The position numbers and the translations under genes were made by a program. From JBAXPV01 sp037132075 (lineage in GTDB: Bacteria; Bacteroidota; Bacteroidia; Bacteroidales; CAIXZF01), in assembly GCA_037132075.1 (NCBI GenBank), contig JBAXPV010000016.1:1-64000 (forward strand): a DNA stretch of 64,000 nt, written 5' to 3'. A model generated the notes under the pieces. The model made no database searches. It saw only the letters and a program-made list of their open reading frames with translations, and was not told the origin of the DNA. Numbering within the stretch: the stretch's first letter is position 1; every line of letters begins with the position of its first letter. Positions 43,598-52,459 of the stretch are shown in pieces.

Positions 43598-44329
43598 ATG
43601 AAAAAACTCATACTCTTCTTTGCTGCCTTTCTCTTGCTGACCGCATCGCTGATTGCCCAAACGCTAAGCCTGAGCACCACGGCCGGACCACAGCCCAATG
43701 GTTCAGATTATACAGTATTCGGAGATTACCAGACTACCATCACTGCTTATGTTGCTGTTCACAACAATTCGGCAAACAATATCAGTGTTTTGGTGAAAAA
43801 AACAGAAGTCTCTGTCTTAGGGAATTCAACGAATTATTTCTGCTGGGTTCAGTGCTATGGCGGAAATGTTTTCGTTAGCCCTGATGCGATGCCCATGGCG
43901 CCCAATTCTGTAAACCTATCTTCATTTTCCGGCGACTATGATAGCCAGGGGCATTTGGGAACCTCAACGATCCGTTATACCTTTTACCTGGATAACAATG
44001 CCAATGATTCTGTCGCTATCAACGTGCATTTCTATGCAGGTTATGCCGGAATTAATGATCCGATTGCCGCTAAAATTCAATTCTCAGACGCTTATCCGAA
44101 TCCTGCCAGAAATAACGTAAGCTTTACCTATTCACTGCCTTCCGTGACCTCAGGCAATGCCAGCGTGACTGTCCGCAATCTCCTGGGTTCTGAAGTGAAA
44201 AACATTGCCATAACAGACAAGCAAGGGAAACTGAATTTTTCTGTGGCTGATCTGGAGTCTGGCGTTTATTTTTATTCACTCATCGTCGATAATGCTTCCG
44301 TTCTAACCCGTAAGCTGATTATCAAATAA
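43598..44329 (+). CDS. Secreted protein with T9SS type A sorting domain
   Basis: 243 aa. The signal peptide M-K-K-L-I-L-F-F-A-A-F-L-L-L-T is cleaved after L-I-A before Q. The middle (about 20-160) is one beta-sandwich domain with two closely spaced aromatic/Cys segments (N-Y-F-C-W-V-Q-C-Y-G-G); I do not recognise a function. The last 80 residues are a textbook T9SS type A domain: A-Y-P-N-P-A-R-N-N-V, then V-R-N-L-L-G-S-E-V, then S-G-V-Y-F-Y-S-L-I-V-D and final L-I-I-K. That domain directs export across the outer membrane by the type IX system and is normally cleaved. It is direct evidence that this organism uses T9SS. The gene has its own promoter box and a strong terminator. Confidence 0.93.
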   Translation: MKKLILFFAAFLLLTASLIAQTLSLSTTAGPQPNGSDYTVFGDYQTTITAYVAVHNNSANNISVLVKKTEVSVLGNSTNYFCWVQCYGGNVFVSPDAMPMAPNSVNLSSFSGDYDSQGHLGTSTIRYTFYLDNNANDSVAINVHFYAGYAGINDPIAAKIQFSDAYPNPARNNVSFTYSLPSVTSGNASVTVRNLLGSEVKNIAITDKQGKLNFSVADLESGVYFYSLIVDNASVLTRKLIIK

Positions 44330-44396
44330 GACATTTTAAGACACACTGTTGAGGCGCTCTGGCGCTGAGTTTCGCAGTTTTTTTCTTTTTTTTTTT

Positions 44397-44426
44397 GAAC
44401 CGGGCCAGGGGTCCGGTTCTTTTTTT
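44397..44426 (+). terminator. Rho-independent terminator after the T9SS cargo gene
   Basis: The 7-bp stem GAACCGG/CCGGTTC (44397-44403 with 44413-44419) is followed by seven Ts (44420-44426) and preceded by a long T tract on the same strand. It sits 67 bp after the stop codon. Confidence 0.85.
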
Positions 44427-44436
44427 GACGCACCTC

Positions 44437-44474
44437 ATCACCAGCCCTTCTCCTGCAGGAGAAGGGCTGGTGAT
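44437..44474. repeat. Perfect 38-bp palindrome
   Basis: The two 19-nt halves are exact reverse complements with no loop, centred on CTG|CAG. The central segment TCTCCTGCAGGAGA resembles the TCTCCTTCAGGAGA and TTTCCTTCAGGAGAAGG hairpin cores at 60890-60969, so it belongs to the same dispersed family. It lies between the terminators of the T9SS cargo gene and metK, in the 502-bp non-coding stretch 44330-44831. Confidence 0.85.
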
Positions 44475-44583
44475 TGACGGTGCATTAGGGGTGCAAACTT
44501 TGATAATTGAATATTTATAATTGATGAATCAATGCCGTTCCTACGGAAATTATATTCTTTGATGATCGCCTTTCAGGCTACAA

Positions 44584-44701
44584 ATATGTCGTCCCTACGA
44601 GACTGGCCCGGACACATTGAAAAAGGTTTTAAAATATAAATTTCCTGTAATTAAGTCCCATAGGGACTTAATATCTGTAGCTGTTTGTAGGGACGACATA
44701 T
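44584..44701. repeat. REP-like composite inverted repeat
   Basis: Outer 15-nt arms (44584-44598 and 44687-44701, reading GTAGGGACGACATAT on one side and its complement on the other) bracket an inner hairpin with perfect 10-bp arms (44650-44659 and 44663-44672) around a 3-base loop. A related C-C-T-A-C-G-G core sits at about 44538. Repeats with this GTAGGGACGACAT core are frequent in Bacteroidota intergenic DNA and behave like REP elements. The copy number in this genome is not visible here. Confidence 0.75.
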
Positions 44702-44732
44702 AATATCAATTGCAATTATTTGTCAGGGTTTA

Positions 44733-44765
44733 ACAAAAAAAAGAACCAGGCCCAAGCCTGGTTCT
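44733..44765 (-). terminator. Rho-independent terminator of metK
   Basis: A 10-bp perfect stem (44742-44751 with 44756-44765) and CCAA loop, followed on the minus strand by eight or more Ts (complement of 44733-44741). It lies about 65 bp after the metK stop. Confidence 0.85.
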
Positions 44766-44831
44766 TTCATAATATTAATTAAATCTCTGCGGAACTCGGC
44801 ACCTCCGCGCCGCCGCAGTGAGTCTTAAAAA

Positions 44832-46178
44832 CTATTTAATTCCGAACTCCTTCTTAATCTTCTCCACATAGTCTGTCTTCTCCCAGGCAAAGAAATCCAC
44901 TTTCTTCTTGTAAATCGTCTTGCCATTGCCATTGGTGCCTTTCTTGGCGCCTTTCACTTCGTAATAGACGTCAACTTCTGCGGTGAAGGGATCGCGTCCG
45001 AAATGCCCGTAGGATGCGGTAGGGAGGAAGATTGGATTCTTCAATCCAAAGCGCTCAACGATAGCGTAAGGCCGAAGGTCGAAGATCTTGCTGATTTTAT
45101 CGGAGATCTCGCCATCAGAGAGGGTATTTCCTTTTTTGTTTTTCACATGACAAGTGCCGTAGGTATTGACATACAGACCAACCGGCTGCGCAATTCCTAT
45201 TGCATAGGCCACCTGGACCAGTACTTCATCTGCAATGCCGGCAGCAACAAGGTTGACAGCGATATGGCGCATGGCATAGGCTGCGGAACGGTCGACTTTA
45301 GAAGAGTCTTTCCCTGAGAAAGCACCGCCGCCATGAGCACCACGTCCGCCATAAGTGTCAACGATGATCTTGCGACCTGTGAGGCCGGAGTCTCCGTGAG
45401 GACCACCGATCACGAACTTCCCGGTCGGGTTGACGTGTAAGGTGATGTCGTCGTTGAAAAGTTTACGGGTCTTCGCATCCAGGTCTTTTTTAACTTTAGG
45501 GATCAGGATCTCCAGGACGTCTTTACGGATCACATCCTGCATGGCTTTTTCGGCCTTGGCATTATCTTTTGGGTTTTTGGAATCTTTTGGGAGAACAAAT
45601 TCATCATGCTGGGTTGACAAAACGATGGTTTCGATTTTCTCTGCTTTCCCTTTGTCGTCATATAACACCGTAACCTGTGATTTGGAATCAGGTCTCAGGT
45701 ATTTCATTTTCTTTCCTTCTTTGCGAATGTCAGCCAGAACTTGTACAAGCCTGTGAGCCAGCTCGATAGGAAGTGGTGCGTAGTTTTCCATTTCGTTGTT
45801 GGCATAACCAAACATCATTCCCTGGTCACCGGCCCCCTGATCTTCAGGTTTCGCACGGTCAACACCCTGATTGATGTCCTGGCTTTGCTCATGAATGGTG
45901 TTCACAACGCCGCATGATTCGGCTTCAAAACGGTATTCAGCTTTGGTATAGCCAATTTTATTCAAAGTACGTCTTACAATTTCTTGGGTGTCAACATATC
46001 CCTCTGTTTTTACCTCACCGGCACAAACCACGAGACCAGTGGTAACAAGGGTTTCACAAGCAACTTTTGAGTTGGGATCATGACGCAGGAACTCATCCAA
46101 AAGGGCGTCAGAGATTTGGTCGGCTACTTTATCCGGATGGCCTTCGGAGACAGATTCTGAAGTAAAGTGGTATGACAT
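44832..46178 (-). CDS. metK: S-adenosylmethionine synthetase
   Basis: 448 aa, slightly longer than the usual 380-430. It makes S-adenosylmethionine from methionine and ATP in the cytosol. Family signatures are present: [21 protein letters not shown] at the N-terminus, the ATP-binding hexapeptide region [11 protein letters not shown], the P-loop-like [19 protein letters not shown], and D-T-Y-G-G-R-G-A-H. The extra length lies in Lys-rich inserts ([24 protein letters not shown]) often seen in Bacteroidota MetK. Own promoter box and terminator make it a single-gene unit. No SAM riboswitch-like leader is apparent; only 39 bp separate box and start codon. Confidence 0.98.
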   Translation of the reverse strand: MSYHFTSESVSEGHPDKVADQISDALLDEFLRHDPNSKVACETLVTTGLVVCAGEVKTEGYVDTQEIVRRTLNKIGYTKAEYRFEAESCGVVNTIHEQSQDINQGVDRAKPEDQGAGDQGMMFGYANNEMENYAPLPIELAHRLVQVLADIRKEGKKMKYLRPDSKSQVTVLYDDKGKAEKIETIVLSTQHDEFVLPKDSKNPKDNAKAEKAMQDVIRKDVLEILIPKVKKDLDAKTRKLFNDDITLHVNPTGKFVIGGPHGDSGLTGRKIIVDTYGGRGAHGGGAFSGKDSSKVDRSAAYAMRHIAVNLVAAGIADEVLVQVAYAIGIAQPVGLYVNTYGTCHVKNKKGNTLSDGEISDKISKIFDLRPYAIVERFGLKNPIFLPTASYGHFGRDPFTAEVDVYYEVKGAKKGTNGNGKTIYKKKVDFFAWEKTDYVEKIKKEFGIK

Positions 46179-46216
46179 AATGATTTATGGGATTATCTGT
46201 GTTATTAAAAAGAGTG

Positions 46217-46224
46217 CAAAGATA
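46217..46224 (-). promoter_or_regulatory. Minus-7 box TATCTTTG for metK
   Basis: Exact TA-nn-TTTG match on the minus strand, 38 bp before the metK ATG and downstream of the gldA stop at 46252. Confidence 0.6.
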
Positions 46225-46251
46225 AAGATTTTTAGAATTCGTCAGTACTTC

Positions 46252-47166
46252 TCAGCTCTTTTGCGTGAGTTTCTGAAAGACATCTTCGAGACGCTGGGTC
46301 TCTTTTTGCAGTGAAATGACTGTAAGGTTATTATTTACAGCGAATTGAAAGACCAAGGGGCGTAAATCAATTTCGCTCTTACTGGAGATCTTCCAGGTAT
46401 TCGCATTGATCTTTTCAATTGCATGAGCCTGGCTGAGCTCACTAAATAGGCTTTTATCAATAGTTTCACTGAATTCAACAGTAATTAGCTGTTTCCCGGA
46501 GCTCAAAGATGCCAGTACTGATGTTTTGTCATCAGCCACCAGATGTCCCTGGTCGATGATAATAACCCTGTCGCAGATGGCTTCCACTTCTTGCATGATA
46601 TGCGTGGAAAGCAGCACTGTCTTGGCTTTCCCGACTTCCAGGATCAGGTTCCGGATTCCCACGAGCTGATTCGGATCGAGACCGGAAGTAGGCTCATCCA
46701 GGATCAGCACTTCAGGATCATGCAGCAAGACCTGGGCAAGCCCTGTTCGTTGGCGGTATCCTTTCGACAAGGTTCCGAGTTTTTTATGCTGTTCAGGCCC
46801 CAAGCCTGTGAGTTCAATCATTTCTTTTACCCTTTTGTCGAGAGTTTTTCCAACCTGGTGAAGGTTTCCAATGAATGTCAGGTATTCACTCACATACATG
46901 TCGAGGTATAGCGGGTTGTTTTCAGGAAGATACCCGATTTTCTTTTTCACCTCGAGGCTTTGTTCCAGAACATCAAATCCGCAAACGCTGGCATCCCCCG
47001 AAGAAGGCGGGATAAAACAGCTGAGGATCTTCATCATCGTTGACTTACCGGCTCCGTTAGGACCCAGGAAACCAACAATTTCCCCCTGCTTTAAAGAAAA
47101 TGAAACCTGGTCAAGCGCTTTCTGCTTTCCATAGTTTTTGCAAATATTTTTTACTTCAATCGACAT
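46252..47166 (-). CDS. gldA: Gliding-type ABC transporter ATPase (GldA-like)
   Basis: 304 aa from the ATG at 47166; the upstream in-frame ATG at 47196 adds an atypical leader. ABC ATPase with Walker A G-P-N-G-A-G-K-S-T (35-43), signature L-S-K-G-Y-R-Q-R-T-G, and Walker B L-I-L-D-E-P-T-S-G-L-D-P, then a C-terminal regulatory segment. The stretch V-G-F-L-G-P-N-G and Y-L-P-E-N-N-P-L-Y-L-D-M-Y-V match the GldA subgroup, which with GldF and GldG forms an ABC transporter linked to gliding and T9SS function in Flavobacterium. gldF and gldG are not neighbours here, so the assignment to gliding is by similarity only; a general exporter ATPase is possible. It is divergent from the M16 peptidase. Confidence 0.85.
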   Translation of the reverse strand: MSIEVKNICKNYGKQKALDQVSFSLKQGEIVGFLGPNGAGKSTMMKILSCFIPPSSGDASVCGFDVLEQSLEVKKKIGYLPENNPLYLDMYVSEYLTFIGNLHQVGKTLDKRVKEMIELTGLGPEQHKKLGTLSKGYRQRTGLAQVLLHDPEVLILDEPTSGLDPNQLVGIRNLILEVGKAKTVLLSTHIMQEVEAICDRVIIIDQGHLVADDKTSVLASLSSGKQLITVEFSETIDKSLFSELSQAHAIEKINANTWKISSKSEIDLRPLVFQFAVNNNLTVISLQKETQRLEDVFQKLTQKS

Positions 47167-47231
47167 GCAACAAAAATTAAAGGGCGAAATTATCAAAAGC
47201 TTTGGATATTTGCCTGGCTTTTCAAATCATT

Positions 47232-48479
47232 ATGGAATATATCGAACATTCATTTCCTTCCGGCCTTCGGCTGATCTACAAATATGCCCCTTCACCGGTG
47301 GCGCATGCTGGCGTAACCATTGCCGCAGGCTCCCGCCATGAGGAGGCGCACGAGCAAGGACTGGCGCATTTTCTTGAACATTGTCTTTTTAAAGGGACTC
47401 ACAAAAGAAATGCTACCCAGATCCTCAAACGGATGGAAGAAGTCGGTGGGGAGATCAACGCTTTTACTGCCAGAGAGGAGACCTCCGTTCATGCCACCTT
47501 TCTCGCCCGTCATTATACCCGTGCCATCGAACTTTTTGCCGATATCCTCTTTAACTCGACATTCCCGGCCAAAGAACTGGAGAATGAGAAAAAGGTCATC
47601 CTCGAAGAGATCAAATCGGTTAAAGACAATCCTTATGAATATGTTCTGGATCACTTCGACAGCCTGGTTTTCTCAAATCACCCGCTGGGGCAAAGCATCC
47701 TGGGAAACCCGAAAAGCCTGAAAAGCTTTACAGCGGCTCACCTGCAGGAATTCCTCCGAAAACATTATCGTCCCGAAAATATCGTCTTGAGTTTTGTCGG
47801 TAATATCGACATGAAAGTCCTCGTCAGGAAGATTGAACAGCATTTTCCTTGCCAGGCATCCGGTAAAAGTACTGAAAGATCGGCAAGCCCGTTTCGGATC
47901 TTTAAACCTGAAGATTATAAACCCTTTGATACAAGAATCTCCAAACGGACCTTTCAAACCCATTGTGTCCTGGGAAACCTGGCTTATCACCTGGAGGATG
48001 AGAAACGGGTTCCTTTTGCCCTCCTCAATAACATGCTGGGTGGTCCTGCAATGTCATCTCTTTTAAATCTTCACCTGAGGGAAAAGAGGGGTAGGGCATA
48101 TACCGTCGAATCGCACTTCAGCCCCTTTACCGAAACAGGTGTCTTTTTAATCTACCTGGGTACTGACTTTATGCAGCTCAAAGACTCTTTACAACTCATC
48201 GAGAAGATCCTTAAGGGTTTGAGGGAAAATGATTTATCAGAGACATCCCTGCGAAAAGCCAAAGAACAATACCTGGGTCAGATCGCAATTTCTTTCGACT
48301 CAAACTTCAACCAGATGATCTCAATGGGTAAAAGTCTGCAGGTCTACGGAAGCGTCGACACCTTCGAAGAAATAGAAAATAAAATCAATGCGGTGACTGC
48401 TGAGTCGGTTAGACTCGTAGCAGCGGAAGTCCTGAATCCTGAAAAAATGAGTACGCTTGCTTATCTCTCAGCAAAATAA
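47232..48479 (+). CDS. M16 family zinc peptidase (insulinase/pitrilysin type)
   Basis: 415 aa from the ATG at 47232; an in-frame TTG 30 bp upstream would add an unlikely leader. The inverted zinc motif H-F-L-E-H is at residues 46-50, with the distal Glu expected in E-N-E-K-K-V-I-L-E-E-I about 75 residues later. The C-terminal half has R-G-R-A-Y-T-V-E, the usual substrate-pocket R/Y pair of this family. Size matches a single two-repeat M16B unit resembling mitochondrial processing peptidase subunits and the Bacteroidota single-gene type. There is no signal peptide, so it is probably cytoplasmic or periplasmic by another route. It is followed 20 bp later by an O-methyltransferase gene, probably in the same transcript. 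Confidence 0.94.
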   Translation: MEYIEHSFPSGLRLIYKYAPSPVAHAGVTIAAGSRHEEAHEQGLAHFLEHCLFKGTHKRNATQILKRMEEVGGEINAFTAREETSVHATFLARHYTRAIELFADILFNSTFPAKELENEKKVILEEIKSVKDNPYEYVLDHFDSLVFSNHPLGQSILGNPKSLKSFTAAHLQEFLRKHYRPENIVLSFVGNIDMKVLVRKIEQHFPCQASGKSTERSASPFRIFKPEDYKPFDTRISKRTFQTHCVLGNLAYHLEDEKRVPFALLNNMLGGPAMSSLLNLHLREKRGRAYTVESHFSPFTETGVFLIYLGTDFMQLKDSLQLIEKILKGLRENDLSETSLRKAKEQYLGQIAISFDSNFNQMISMGKSLQVYGSVDTFEEIENKINAVTAESVRLVAAEVLNPEKMSTLAYLSAK

Positions 48480-48499
48480 TATATATATAATAAAAGATT

Positions 48500-49132
48500 A
48501 TGAATCAGAAGCTTGAAGATTACGCAACCTCACTCACAAGTCCTGAAAATGAAATTTTATATCGCATTCACAGGGAGACTTATTTGCAGACTGCCTACCC
48601 GAGGATGTTGTCGGGCCATCTGCAGGGTGGTCTGTTGAAGATGATCAGTCTGATGATTCGTCCCCAAAGGATATTGGAAATAGGTGCTTTCACCGGTTAC
48701 TCCGCTATTTGTCTCGCGGAAGGAATACCGGATAGCGGTTTGCTGGAAACCCTGGAGATCAATCCTGAGCTGGAAGAGATGTTGTTACATAATTTTGCAG
48801 AAGCCGGAATAGCCCCCAAAACGAAATTGTACATCGGGGATGCCACGCAGATCATCCCTAACTTAACTGGACCCTGGGATCTTGTATTTCTGGATGCCGA
48901 CAAAGAACAATATGAGACCTATTATGATCTCGTTTTTGACAAAGTAAAAAAAGGAGGCTTTATTCTGGTTGATAATGTTTTATGGGGTGGAAAAGTCATA
49001 CTTCCTCTTGCTTCCGGCGACAAAGAAACACGGGCAATCATTGCATTCAATGACAGGGTCAGCAAGGATGAACGTGTGGAATGTCTTGTGCTTCCTGTAC
49101 GTGATGGATTGATGCTCCTGCGAAAAAAGTAA
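48500..49132 (+). CDS. SAM-dependent O-methyltransferase (family 3)
   Basis: 210 aa. A caffeoyl-CoA/catechol O-methyltransferase-like Rossmann enzyme: I-L-E-I-G-A-F-T-G-Y-S-A (SAM-binding motif I), L-E-I-N-P-E-L (acidic loop), D-L-V-F-L-D-A-D-K (metal-binding Asp) and G-G-F-I-L-V-D-N-V-L-W-G-G. All metal ligands expected for the cation-dependent class appear present. The substrate is unknown. The ribosome-binding region lies in an AT-rich 20-bp gap after the M16 gene. It is convergent with purE, with a single base between the two stop codons. Confidence 0.93.
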   Translation: MNQKLEDYATSLTSPENEILYRIHRETYLQTAYPRMLSGHLQGGLLKMISLMIRPQRILEIGAFTGYSAICLAEGIPDSGLLETLEINPELEEMLLHNFAEAGIAPKTKLYIGDATQIIPNLTGPWDLVFLDADKEQYETYYDLVFDKVKKGGFILVDNVLWGGKVILPLASGDKETRAIIAFNDRVSKDERVECLVLPVRDGLMLLRKK

Positions 49133-49133
49133 A

Positions 49134-49643
49134 CTAGACTTTATACTCGTAGCTAATCTTTGACAATTCCTGGTTCGCCTGTATAATTTTCTTTTTCAGG
49201 CTTTCCTTGAAATCAAGCATTTGTTGCATCATCTCCGGATTGCCACTTGCGAGAATCTGTGCAGCCAGAATCCCGGCATTTCTTGCAGCATCGATTCCTA
49301 CGGTAGCTACCGGAACTCCGGGAGGCATCTGCGCAATACTCAGCAGTGAATCTATTCCTTCAATGGAAATAGCTGAACGTAAAGGTACTCCGATCACAGG
49401 GAGTGCCGTAAAGGCAGCGACAACACCAGGCAGGTGTGCTGCGCCGCTGGCACCTGCAATAATAACTCTGATGCCACGACTGAAGGCATTCGTGGCAAAA
49501 TCAGCCACCAGTTCCGGTACGCGGTGTGCCGACAAGGCATTGATTTCAAAAGGGATACGTAACTCATTCAGCACTTTAGCCGCTTCTTCCATGACAGGCA
49601 GGTCGGTAGTACTGCCCATGATAATACTTACTTTCGGTTCCAT
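49134..49643 (-). CDS. purE: N5-carboxyaminoimidazole ribonucleotide mutase
   Basis: 169 aa from the ATG at 49643. A longer frame to 49661 would run into the minus-7 box at 49659-49666, which favours the shorter start. PurE moves the carboxyl group of N5-CAIR to carbon 4 in purine synthesis. Seen: I-I-M-G-S-T-T-D-L-P-V-M, with Thr where most class I enzymes have Ser, A-L-S-A-H-R-V-P-E, I-I-A-G-A-S-G-A-A-H-L-P-G-V and the P-V-I-G-V-P loop. A short charged helix closes the protein. purK is not adjacent. It lies back to back with hpt, another purine gene. Confidence 0.97.
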   Translation of the reverse strand: MEPKVSIIMGSTTDLPVMEEAAKVLNELRIPFEINALSAHRVPELVADFATNAFSRGIRVIIAGASGAAHLPGVVAAFTALPVIGVPLRSAISIEGIDSLLSIAQMPPGVPVATVGIDAARNAGILAAQILASGNPEMMQQMLDFKESLKKKIIQANQELSKISYEYKV

Positions 49644-49658
49644 AGTAAATGTTTGTGG

Positions 49659-49666
49659 CAAAAATA
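49659..49666 (-). promoter_or_regulatory. Minus-7 box TATTTTTG for purE
   Basis: Exact TA-nn-TTTG match on the minus strand, 16 bp before the chosen purE start. Confidence 0.6.
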
Positions 49667-49724
49667 ATTCATTTCAAATGTTAATCTTCTATAAATTAGC
49701 AATAAGTATCTCGACAAATTTAAT

Positions 49725-49732
49725 TATGTTTG
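49725..49732 (+). promoter_or_regulatory. Minus-7 box TATGTTTG for the hpt-adk-obg-PAP2 run
   Basis: Exact TA-nn-TTTG match on the plus strand. The predicted first transcribed base (about 49738-49741) lies only a few bases before the first ATG at 49745, which favours the second ATG at 49760. Confidence 0.6.
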
Positions 49733-49759
49733 TAAATTGACCCAATGTGTAAAAAGCAA

Positions 49760-50293
49760 ATGAACGAAATTATTATCCACGACAAACATTTTAAGCCTTA
49801 TATCTCCCCTGAAGAGATCGCTTTGGCGCTGAAAAGGATGGCGGCCGAGATATCTTTCGATTTCAAAGGAAAAAATCCACTTTTTATTGCTGTCCTTAAT
49901 GGGTCTTTTGTTTTTGCAGCCGATTTATTACGCGATCTTGATTTTAGCTGCGAACTTAGTTTTGTAAAACTTGTTTCCTATTTGGATACAAAGTCCACCG
50001 GTGAGGTTAAGGAACTTATTGGTTTGAAAGAAGATATCAAGGACAGGCATGTCGTGATCGTGGAAGATATCGTGGAGACCGGACAGACCCTTGCCTTGTT
50101 GAAACGCAAACTTTCAGCATGTCAACCTGCCAGCGTGAAAATTGCAACATTATTATTTAAACCATATCATTTTAAGGAAAGCTTTGATATTGATTACCTG
50201 GGGTTTGAGATTCCAGAAGCATTCATCGTCGGTTATGGCCTCGATTTTAACGGGCATGGGCGGAACCTCAAAGGTATTTATCAAATCGTTTAA
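49760..50293 (+). CDS. hpt: Hypoxanthine phosphoribosyltransferase
   Basis: 177 aa from the ATG at 49760, with 49745 as an alternative. It salvages hypoxanthine and guanine to IMP and GMP with PRPP. The PRPP-binding motif V-V-I-V-E-D-I-V-E-T-G-Q-T-L is intact, as are L-F-I-A-V-L-N-G-S-F-V-F-A-A-D-L (loop I region) and the C-terminal F-I-V-G-Y-G-L-D-F-N-G purine-binding stretch. Length is normal. First of four plus-strand genes with tiny gaps (16, 6 and -4 bp), a salvage and nucleotide-kinase start to a likely operon. Confidence 0.96.
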   Translation: MNEIIIHDKHFKPYISPEEIALALKRMAAEISFDFKGKNPLFIAVLNGSFVFAADLLRDLDFSCELSFVKLVSYLDTKSTGEVKELIGLKEDIKDRHVVIVEDIVETGQTLALLKRKLSACQPASVKIATLLFKPYHFKESFDIDYLGFEIPEAFIVGYGLDFNGHGRNLKGIYQIV

Positions 50294-50309
50294 CATTTAA
50301 AAACAATCT

Positions 50310-50882
50310 ATGTTTAACCTTATACTATTCGGACCACCGGGCGCTGGAAAAGGAACACAATCGGCTAATGTTGCCAGAAAATATCAATTAAAACATATAT
50401 CAACAGGAGAATTACTTAGGGATGAGGTAAAGAATGACACTCCTATTGGAAGAAAAGTTAATGCTGATCTGAACAACGGAAAATTGGTTCCGGATGATAT
50501 TCTGATCACACTGATCAGTAAATTTATTGATGAAAACCGCTATCAGAATGGTTTTGTTATGGATGGTTTTCCCCGTACGTTGGTGCAGGCAATTGCTTTG
50601 GATGACATGTTTGAAAAACAAGGTATTAGCGTCTCTCTAGTTATTTCTCTGGAAGTAAATGAGGATGAGTTGGTACAAAGGCTTTGTGGTCGGGCAGAAG
50701 AGCAAGGCCGCAGCGACGACAAACCTGAAGTGGTTCGTGACCGGCTGGAAACGTATCGTCAGAAAACAAGCCCGCTCCTGAAACATTTTGAAGCACAGGA
50801 TAAGGTTCATGCCATTAACGGGATTGGCGAAGTGAGTGAGATTTTTGAGAAATTATGTACGCTGATCGATCAGCATTTATAG
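50310..50882 (+). CDS. adk: Adenylate kinase
   Basis: 190 aa, the short-LID form. It interconverts ATP plus AMP and two ADP. The P-loop G-P-P-G-A-G-K-G-T-Q lies at residues 8-17, the AMP-binding part reads H-I-S-T-G-E-L-L-R-D-E, and D-G-F-P-R-T is followed by a short L-C-G-R-A-E-E-Q-G-R lid without the zinc cysteines of long-LID enzymes. The conserved D-R-L-E-T-Y-R-Q-K-T follows. It lies between hpt and obg in the same transcript. Confidence 0.97.
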   Translation: MFNLILFGPPGAGKGTQSANVARKYQLKHISTGELLRDEVKNDTPIGRKVNADLNNGKLVPDDILITLISKFIDENRYQNGFVMDGFPRTLVQAIALDDMFEKQGISVSLVISLEVNEDELVQRLCGRAEEQGRSDDKPEVVRDRLETYRQKTSPLLKHFEAQDKVHAINGIGEVSEIFEKLCTLIDQHL

Positions 50883-50888
50883 TATTTA

Positions 50889-51881
50889 ATGGCCAATTCA
50901 AATTTTGTCGATTACATTAAGATTTTTTGCCGTTCCGGTAATGGGGGCGGTGGTTCTTTACATTTTATCCGGACCAAGCTTACGCCCAGGGGTGGCCCTG
51001 ATGGCGGGAATGGTGGCAGGGGCGGACATATCATCCTGAAAGGGAATGCCCAGCTTTGGACCTTGTTGCATCTGCGTTATACAAAACATATTCATGCGGA
51101 AAACGGTCATAGTGGCTCCGGGAGCTTAAGTACAGGTCGTGAAGGTGATGATGTGATTATCGAAGTGCCTCTGGGAACTATAGCCAAAGACATTGAAACA
51201 GGTGAGGTTGAGGCCGAAATTACGATGGAAGGCGAAATGAAGGTGTGGATCCCGGGTGGCCGTGGTGGTATGGGAAATGCACACTTTAAATCAGCGACTT
51301 TCCAAACACCCAAGTTTGCCCAGCCTGGCGAAGAAGGTAAAGAGGGTTGGAAGATATTGGAGCTCAAGATCCTCGCGGATGTCGGCCTGGTAGGTTTTCC
51401 CAATGCCGGAAAATCAACTCTGTTGTCGGTGCTCTCTGCTGCGAAACCGGAAATCGCTGAATATCCCTTTACTACTTTAAGGCCGAACCTCGGTATCGTG
51501 GCCTATCGCGACGCTCGCTCTTTTGTGATGGCTGATATCCCAGGGATCATCGAAGGAGCCCATGAGGGAAAAGGCCTTGGTTTACGCTTCCTCAGGCATA
51601 TTGAAAGAAATTCGGTGCTCTTGTTTATGATCCCAGTGGATTCAAAAGACATCAAAAAGGAATTCGATATTTTGCTGAATGAACTCGCCCAATATAACCC
51701 TGAGCTCATGGACAAAGGCCGCGTACTGGCTGTTACCAAAGCCGACATGCTGGATGCCGAACTACTGGAGGATCTGAAAAAAGAACTCCCTCCCAATGTT
51801 CCCTATGTGTTTATCTCTTCCCACACCCAGCACGGCTTGGTCGGTTTGAAAGACCTTCTCTGGAAAGAACTCAACCCTTGA
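50889..51881 (+). CDS. obg: Obg family GTPase (ribosome assembly)
   Basis: 330 aa. The N-terminal Gly-rich Obg fold (about 1-158) includes [22 protein letters not shown] and the [11 protein letters not shown] turn. The G domain has G1 [10 protein letters not shown]3 D-I-P-G-I-I-E-G-A and a V-T-K-A-D G4. It lacks the C-terminal OCT domain of longer Obg proteins. It acts in late 50S subunit assembly and stress signalling. The Gly-rich part is unrelated to the Gly-rich surface modules elsewhere in the window. Its stop overlaps the start of the PAP2 gene. Confidence 0.97.
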   Translation: MANSNFVDYIKIFCRSGNGGGGSLHFIRTKLTPRGGPDGGNGGRGGHIILKGNAQLWTLLHLRYTKHIHAENGHSGSGSLSTGREGDDVIIEVPLGTIAKDIETGEVEAEITMEGEMKVWIPGGRGGMGNAHFKSATFQTPKFAQPGEEGKEGWKILELKILADVGLVGFPNAGKSTLLSVLSAAKPEIAEYPFTTLRPNLGIVAYRDARSFVMADIPGIIEGAHEGKGLGLRFLRHIERNSVLLFMIPVDSKDIKKEFDILLNELAQYNPELMDKGRVLAVTKADMLDAELLEDLKKELPPNVPYVFISSHTQHGLVGLKDLLWKELNP

Positions 51882-52459
51882 CATGGATTGATGCCATAGT
51901 AAACTGGGATAAGGCGGCCTTCCTGGCAATCAACAGCCTTCACAATCCCTTTTTCGACTTTGTGATGTACTGGCTTAGCAACAGACCCCTCTGGATTCCT
52001 TTGTATGTTTTTTTGATTTACCTGATTGTCAGGCACTACAGAAGAAATGCCTGGTATATTTTGTTGTCTGTCATCATCCTGGTCGTTTTAACTGACCAGG
52101 TTTCTGTTCATCTGTTTAAAAATGTGTTTCACAGGCTCAGGCCTTGCCACGACCCGATTTTAAGCGGCATGGTCTATACGCTAAACGGAGAATGTGGCGG
52201 TACTTATGGCTTTATTTCCTCTCATGCAGCCAATTCTTTTGGTTTTGTGGTCTTCCTTTTTCCCTTTCTCAGGAAAATCGTTCCCGGATTAAACTGGGCT
52301 TTGATCGCCTGGGCTGCGCTTGTCTCATATTCAAGGATTTATCTTGGTGTGCATTTCCCTTTAGATGTCATCGTAGGCGCTATGGTAGGAGTCACCTTGG
52401 GTTTTTCCTGCAGAAACCTGGCAATGTCTATGATAAAAGCTTTTCCCAGAGGCTCTTAG
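51878..52459 (+). CDS. PAP2 superfamily membrane phosphatase
   Basis: 193 aa if it begins at the TTG at 51878, which overlaps the obg stop in the tetramer TTGA and suggests coupled re-initiation. The first in-frame ATG is about 28 codons later and would cut off conserved sequence. The PAP2 motifs are present: [10 protein letters not shown] (motif 1 as K-x6-R-P), S-S-H-A-A-N-S (motif 2, P-S-G-H type with Ser for Pro and Ser for Gly) and [13 protein letters not shown] (motif 3 with Arg, His and Asp). About six membrane helices. Such enzymes dephosphorylate undecaprenyl pyrophosphate or phosphatidyl phosphates. It overlaps the convergent flavoprotein gene by 4 bp. Confidence 0.92.
   Translation: MTWIDAIVNWDKAAFLAINSLHNPFFDFVMYWLSNRPLWIPLYVFLIYLIVRHYRRNAWYILLSVIILVVLTDQVSVHLFKNVFHRLRPCHDPILSGMVYTLNGECGGTYGFISSHAANSFGFVVFLFPFLRKIVPGLNWALIAWAALVSYSRIYLGVHFPLDVIVGAMVGVTLGFSCRNLAMSMIKAFPRGS

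Noticed and set aside
46179..46251. SAM riboswitch before metK
   Set aside because: Only 38 bp lie between the minus-7 box and the start codon, too short for a known SAM aptamer with expression platform, and no matching helices were seen.
47202..47231. Longer TTG-initiated start for the M16 peptidase, and similar N-terminal extensions for gldA, LptF/G, panB-linked RluA and the beta-helix gene
   Set aside because: The added residues do not fit family N-termini or signal peptides, or they lie inside the neighbouring gene; the downstream ATG was preferred in each case.
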